Part shown: one piece after another, positions 45,942 through 47,545 of the stretch
Layout of the letters: each line of letters opens with the position of its first letter
Position numbering within the stretch: position 1 is the first letter of the stretch
Assembly (NCBI GenBank): GCA_964588665.1
Contig: CAZPQQ010000019.1
Coordinates: forward strand, 1 to 47,545
Length of the DNA stretch: 47,545 bases
Direction of reading: 5' to 3'
From: UBA2160 sp964588665
GTDB lineage: Bacteria; Chloroflexota; Dehalococcoidia; Lucifugimonadales; UBA1123
Translations under genes and position numbers: made by a program
The notes under the pieces: model-generated
What the model was told of the DNA's origin: nothing
The model's database searches: none
The model's input: only the letters and a program-made list of their open reading frames with translations

Positions 45942-46580
45942 ATAGCGAGAGAATACCGGGCCAACGAGCGCATTCGTGTGCCTGAAGTTAGGCTTGTCGA
46001 CGAAGAGAGCGAACAGTTGGGCGTGATGCCGACCAGACAGGCCTTGGAAATCGCCGACGAACGAGGGTACGATCTCGTCGAGGTTGCCCCAGCGGCGAAT
46101 CCGCCCGTGTGCCGTCTCATGGACTTCGGAAAGTTCAAATACGAGGCGACCCGCAAGGAACGCGAAGCCCGGAAAGCGCGAAAATCCAAAGTGACCAACG
46201 AACTGCGTGAAGTTCGAATGAAGACACGCATAGGGTTGCACGACCGCGAAGCCAAGACCCGGCTGGTCCTGCGCCTGCTTGGACAAGGATCGAAAGTGAA
46301 AGTTTCGGTCGTGTTCAGAGGCCGCGAGGTCGAACATCCCGAGGTCGGCATGGTATTGTTAAAGGCGGTCGCCGATCAACTGGTGGACAAAGCGACGCTG
46401 GAGAGCCCGCCGCGATTCGAGAGCCGGCGAAGCCTTTCGATGATCGTTTCGCCGATTGTCGAAATCGCCGCACAAACCGAGAAACAAACTGAACAGGCGC
46501 CGCCTGAACCGGTGCAGGCTGAAAAAGCCGAACCCGAACAGGCTGAGCCCGAAAAGGTGCTAGACCGTGCCGAAGCTTAA
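45942..46580 (+). CDS. infC: Translation initiation factor IF-3, probable AUA start codon
   Basis: IF-3 (212 residues from ATA 45942) binds the 30S subunit, keeps it free of 50S and checks start codons. The N-domain has VRLVDEESEQLGVMPTRQALEIA and VAPAANPPVCRLMDFGKFKYE, and the C-domain has MKTRIGLHDREAKTRLVLRLL and VKVSVVFRGREVEHPEVG. No ATG, GTG or TTG precedes the conserved YRANERIR segment: the first GTG (45978) would cut it off. ATA at 45942 lies six bases after GAGG and restores the conserved N-terminus. An acidic, Glu/Pro-rich tail of about 35 residues follows the core and overlaps rpmI. Confidence 0.93.
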   Translation: MAREYRANERIRVPEVRLVDEESEQLGVMPTRQALEIADERGYDLVEVAPAANPPVCRLMDFGKFKYEATRKEREARKARKSKVTNELREVRMKTRIGLHDREAKTRLVLRLLGQGSKVKVSVVFRGREVEHPEVGMVLLKAVADQLVDKATLESPPRFESRRSLSMIVSPIVEIAAQTEKQTEQAPPEPVQAEKAEPEQAEPEKVLDRAEA

Positions 46581-46770
46581 GACCCACAAGGGAGCGAAAC
46601 GGCGCTTCCGAATCACAGGAACCGGCAAAATCGTGCGGATGAAAGGCCACAAAAGCCACCTCCGCAGGAAGAAGCCCGGAAACGCCAAAAGGCTGTACAG
46701 CAAGAAGTTGCAGATCAGCCCGGCGGACGTTCCGCAGCTCAAGCGCGCATTGCCGTACGGCCTGAACTAA
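46567..46770 (+). CDS. rpmI: 50S ribosomal protein L35
   Basis: A 67-residue basic protein: PKLKTHKGAKRRFRITGTGK, then GHKSHLRRKKPGNAKRL, the L35 signature. The GTG start at 46567 overlaps the end of infC by 14 bases and has AAGGTG upstream, so it is translationally coupled to infC. Confidence 0.96.
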   Translation: MPKLKTHKGAKRRFRITGTGKIVRMKGHKSHLRRKKPGNAKRLYSKKLQISPADVPQLKRALPYGLN

Positions 46771-46801
46771 GGACATCCGCTCAGACGAATTATCAGAATC
46801 T

Positions 46802-46830
46802 CGCCCCTTGCTGAATGCCGGGGGCGTTTC
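46802..46830 (+). terminator. Hairpin between rpmI and rplT
   Basis: CGCCCC and GGGGCG form a perfect 6-bp stem around a 13-base loop and are followed by TTTCCTT. It lies 31 bases after the rpmI stop within an unusually long 212-base gap before rplT. It may be a partial terminator or a control site. Confidence 0.45.
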
Positions 46831-46982
46831 CTTGCCCAAGAGTGTCGCCGTGTCGCCGTCACGCACTAGCGTGGCGTTCATGGGCCGTCCCTTGCTAGGA
46901 TGGTATGGCCGAGCGCCGAGGACGAATTCTCGCCGACGCGCCGGACATACGTGTAGTAGAACAGACAACCGAGGAGTCTACG

Positions 46983-47348
46983 TTGACCAGGATAAAACGG
47001 GGCGTCGTCAAGAAGCGCCGGCATAAGAAGATGCTCAAGGCCACCAAGGGGCACCAGGGTGTGCGGCACCTGCACTTCCGGCGGGCCCACGAGTCGCTGA
47101 TCCACGCCCTCCGCTACTCCTACGCTCACAGGAAAGAGCGCAAAGGGGACATGCGGAAGCTCTGGAACCTTCGCATCAACGCCGCCGCCCGAGCCAACGG
47201 GACGACCTACAGCCAGCTCATCCACGGCCTCAAGCTGGCCAGCGTCGACGTGAACCGCAAGATGCTCTCGGAAATGGCGATACGCGATCCTGAGGCGTTC
47301 ACGCAGATCGCCGAGCAAGCGAAAGGACAGCTAGCCGCCGCAGCATAG
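46983..47348 (+). CDS. rplT: 50S ribosomal protein L20
   Basis: A 121-residue protein essential for early 50S assembly and, in several bacteria, a repressor of its own operon. Seen: TRIKRGVVKKRRHKKMLKAT, GHQGVRHLHFRRAHESLIHA, DMRKLWNLRINAAARANGTTYSQLIHGLKLA. The TTG start at 46983 has GAGGAG six bases upstream and gives the normal length; the frame is open upstream to 46905. Confidence 0.96.
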   Translation: MTRIKRGVVKKRRHKKMLKATKGHQGVRHLHFRRAHESLIHALRYSYAHRKERKGDMRKLWNLRINAAARANGTTYSQLIHGLKLASVDVNRKMLSEMAIRDPEAFTQIAEQAKGQLAAAA

Positions 47349-47400
47349 GCCGGCCCCGGAGCGGTCATCGCTCGACATCGCTTGTCCAACCTCGAATCAT

Positions 47401-47432
47401 CAGAAGCGGTCCGCTCATGCGGTCCGCTTCTG
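47401..47432 (+). terminator. Terminator after rplT
   Basis: CAGAAGCGG and CCGCTTCTG form a 9-bp stem that continues inward with CCGC/GCGG after one T-T mismatch, around a TCAT loop. CTTTC follows. It lies about 50 bases after the rplT stop and ends the cluster. Confidence 0.7.
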
Positions 47433-47519
47433 CTTTCTGCCAACCCTCTGGCCATACGCCCGCTAGTGTCCTGACTCGCAGGTTCGTTGCACATATCGAG
47501 ACGTGCACTTGAGCGGCAC

Positions 47520-47545
47520 TGTGGTTCGACAGGCTCACCACGAAC
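47520..47545. repeat. Dispersed repeat, GTGGTTCGACAGGCTCACCA copy cut by window edge
   Basis: GTGGTTCGACAGGCTCACCA, continuing CGAAC, is the reverse complement of the TTCGTGGTGAGCCTGTCGAA core seen at 6409 and 30921. It runs off the right edge. Confidence 0.8.

Noticed and set aside
45978..45980. GTG start for infC.
   Set aside because: It removes the conserved YRANERIR segment and has no ribosome site at proper distance.
1..47545. CRISPR arrays, rRNA and tRNA genes, integrases, transposases.
   Set aside because: Intergenic gaps were read on both strands; no regular spaced repeats, cloverleaf or recombinase motifs were found. The short dispersed repeats are not regularly spaced.

Overview
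This window is a high-GC bacterial chromosome segment. The gene set fits a Chloroflexota lineage, most likely a Dehalococcoidia/SAR202-type organism: a luciferase-like (F420-type) oxidoreductase, CaiB/BaiF and IpdAB-like CoA-transferases, an enolase-superfamily sugar-acid dehydratase, a molybdenum hydroxylase, an 11-gene complex I operon without nuoEFG, and many short dispersed repeats ending in CTGTCGAACCAC or CCCTTCGACAGG. The taxonomic placement is inferred from content. No rRNA, tRNA, CRISPR array, integrase or transposase was seen.

Layout. 0-2.4 kb: a tandem duplication of an aminoglycoside-phosphotransferase-like kinase plus rpiB, in which the first rpiB survives only as a 42-codon relic. 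2.5-6.4 kb: alcohol dehydrogenase (minus), then DinB-like protein, esterase and LLM oxidoreductase (plus). 6.4-9.5 kb: ccmH-ccmF-ccmI-like cytochrome c biogenesis operon (minus). 9.7-16.1 kb (plus): P-loop/DRTGG protein, an IpdA-like subunit broken by an in-frame TGA, its IpdB-like partner, a D-2-hydroxyacid dehydrogenase and a double-domain CaiB/BaiF CoA-transferase. 16.2-18.4 kb (minus): VTT/DedA-like membrane protein overlapping a nucleotide-pyrophosphatase-type phosphodiesterase. 18.7-21.0 kb: a lone molybdopterin-binding hydroxylase large subunit. 21.1-21.8 kb: PIG-L deacetylase (minus).

21.9-32.8 kb (minus) is the respiratory complex I operon nuoABCDHIJKLMN. It is driven by a well-formed promoter whose spacer is a perfect 7-3-7 palindrome, and it is interrupted between nuoC and nuoD by a HicB-type antitoxin, a HicA relic and dispersed repeats. 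32.9-35.3 kb (plus): an anchored NTF2-like protein and a large membrane protein made of six DUF5671-like repeats. 35.4-36.6 kb: enolase-superfamily dehydratase (minus). 36.6-41.7 kb: a zincin-type metallopeptidase and mfd, bracketed by two directly repeated 164-bp elements. 41.7-43.7 kb: HAD hydrolase (minus) and an AIR-synthase/HypE-like protein (plus).

43.7-47.5 kb holds the translation cluster thrS-infC-rpmI-rplT with visible control elements: a thrS promoter and leader hairpin, an intrinsic terminator after thrS, a separate infC promoter, a probable AUA start codon for IF-3, a hairpin between rpmI and rplT, and a terminator after rplT. Start codons other than ATG (TTG, GTG) are frequent, and several start choices here rest on Shine-Dalgarno position.
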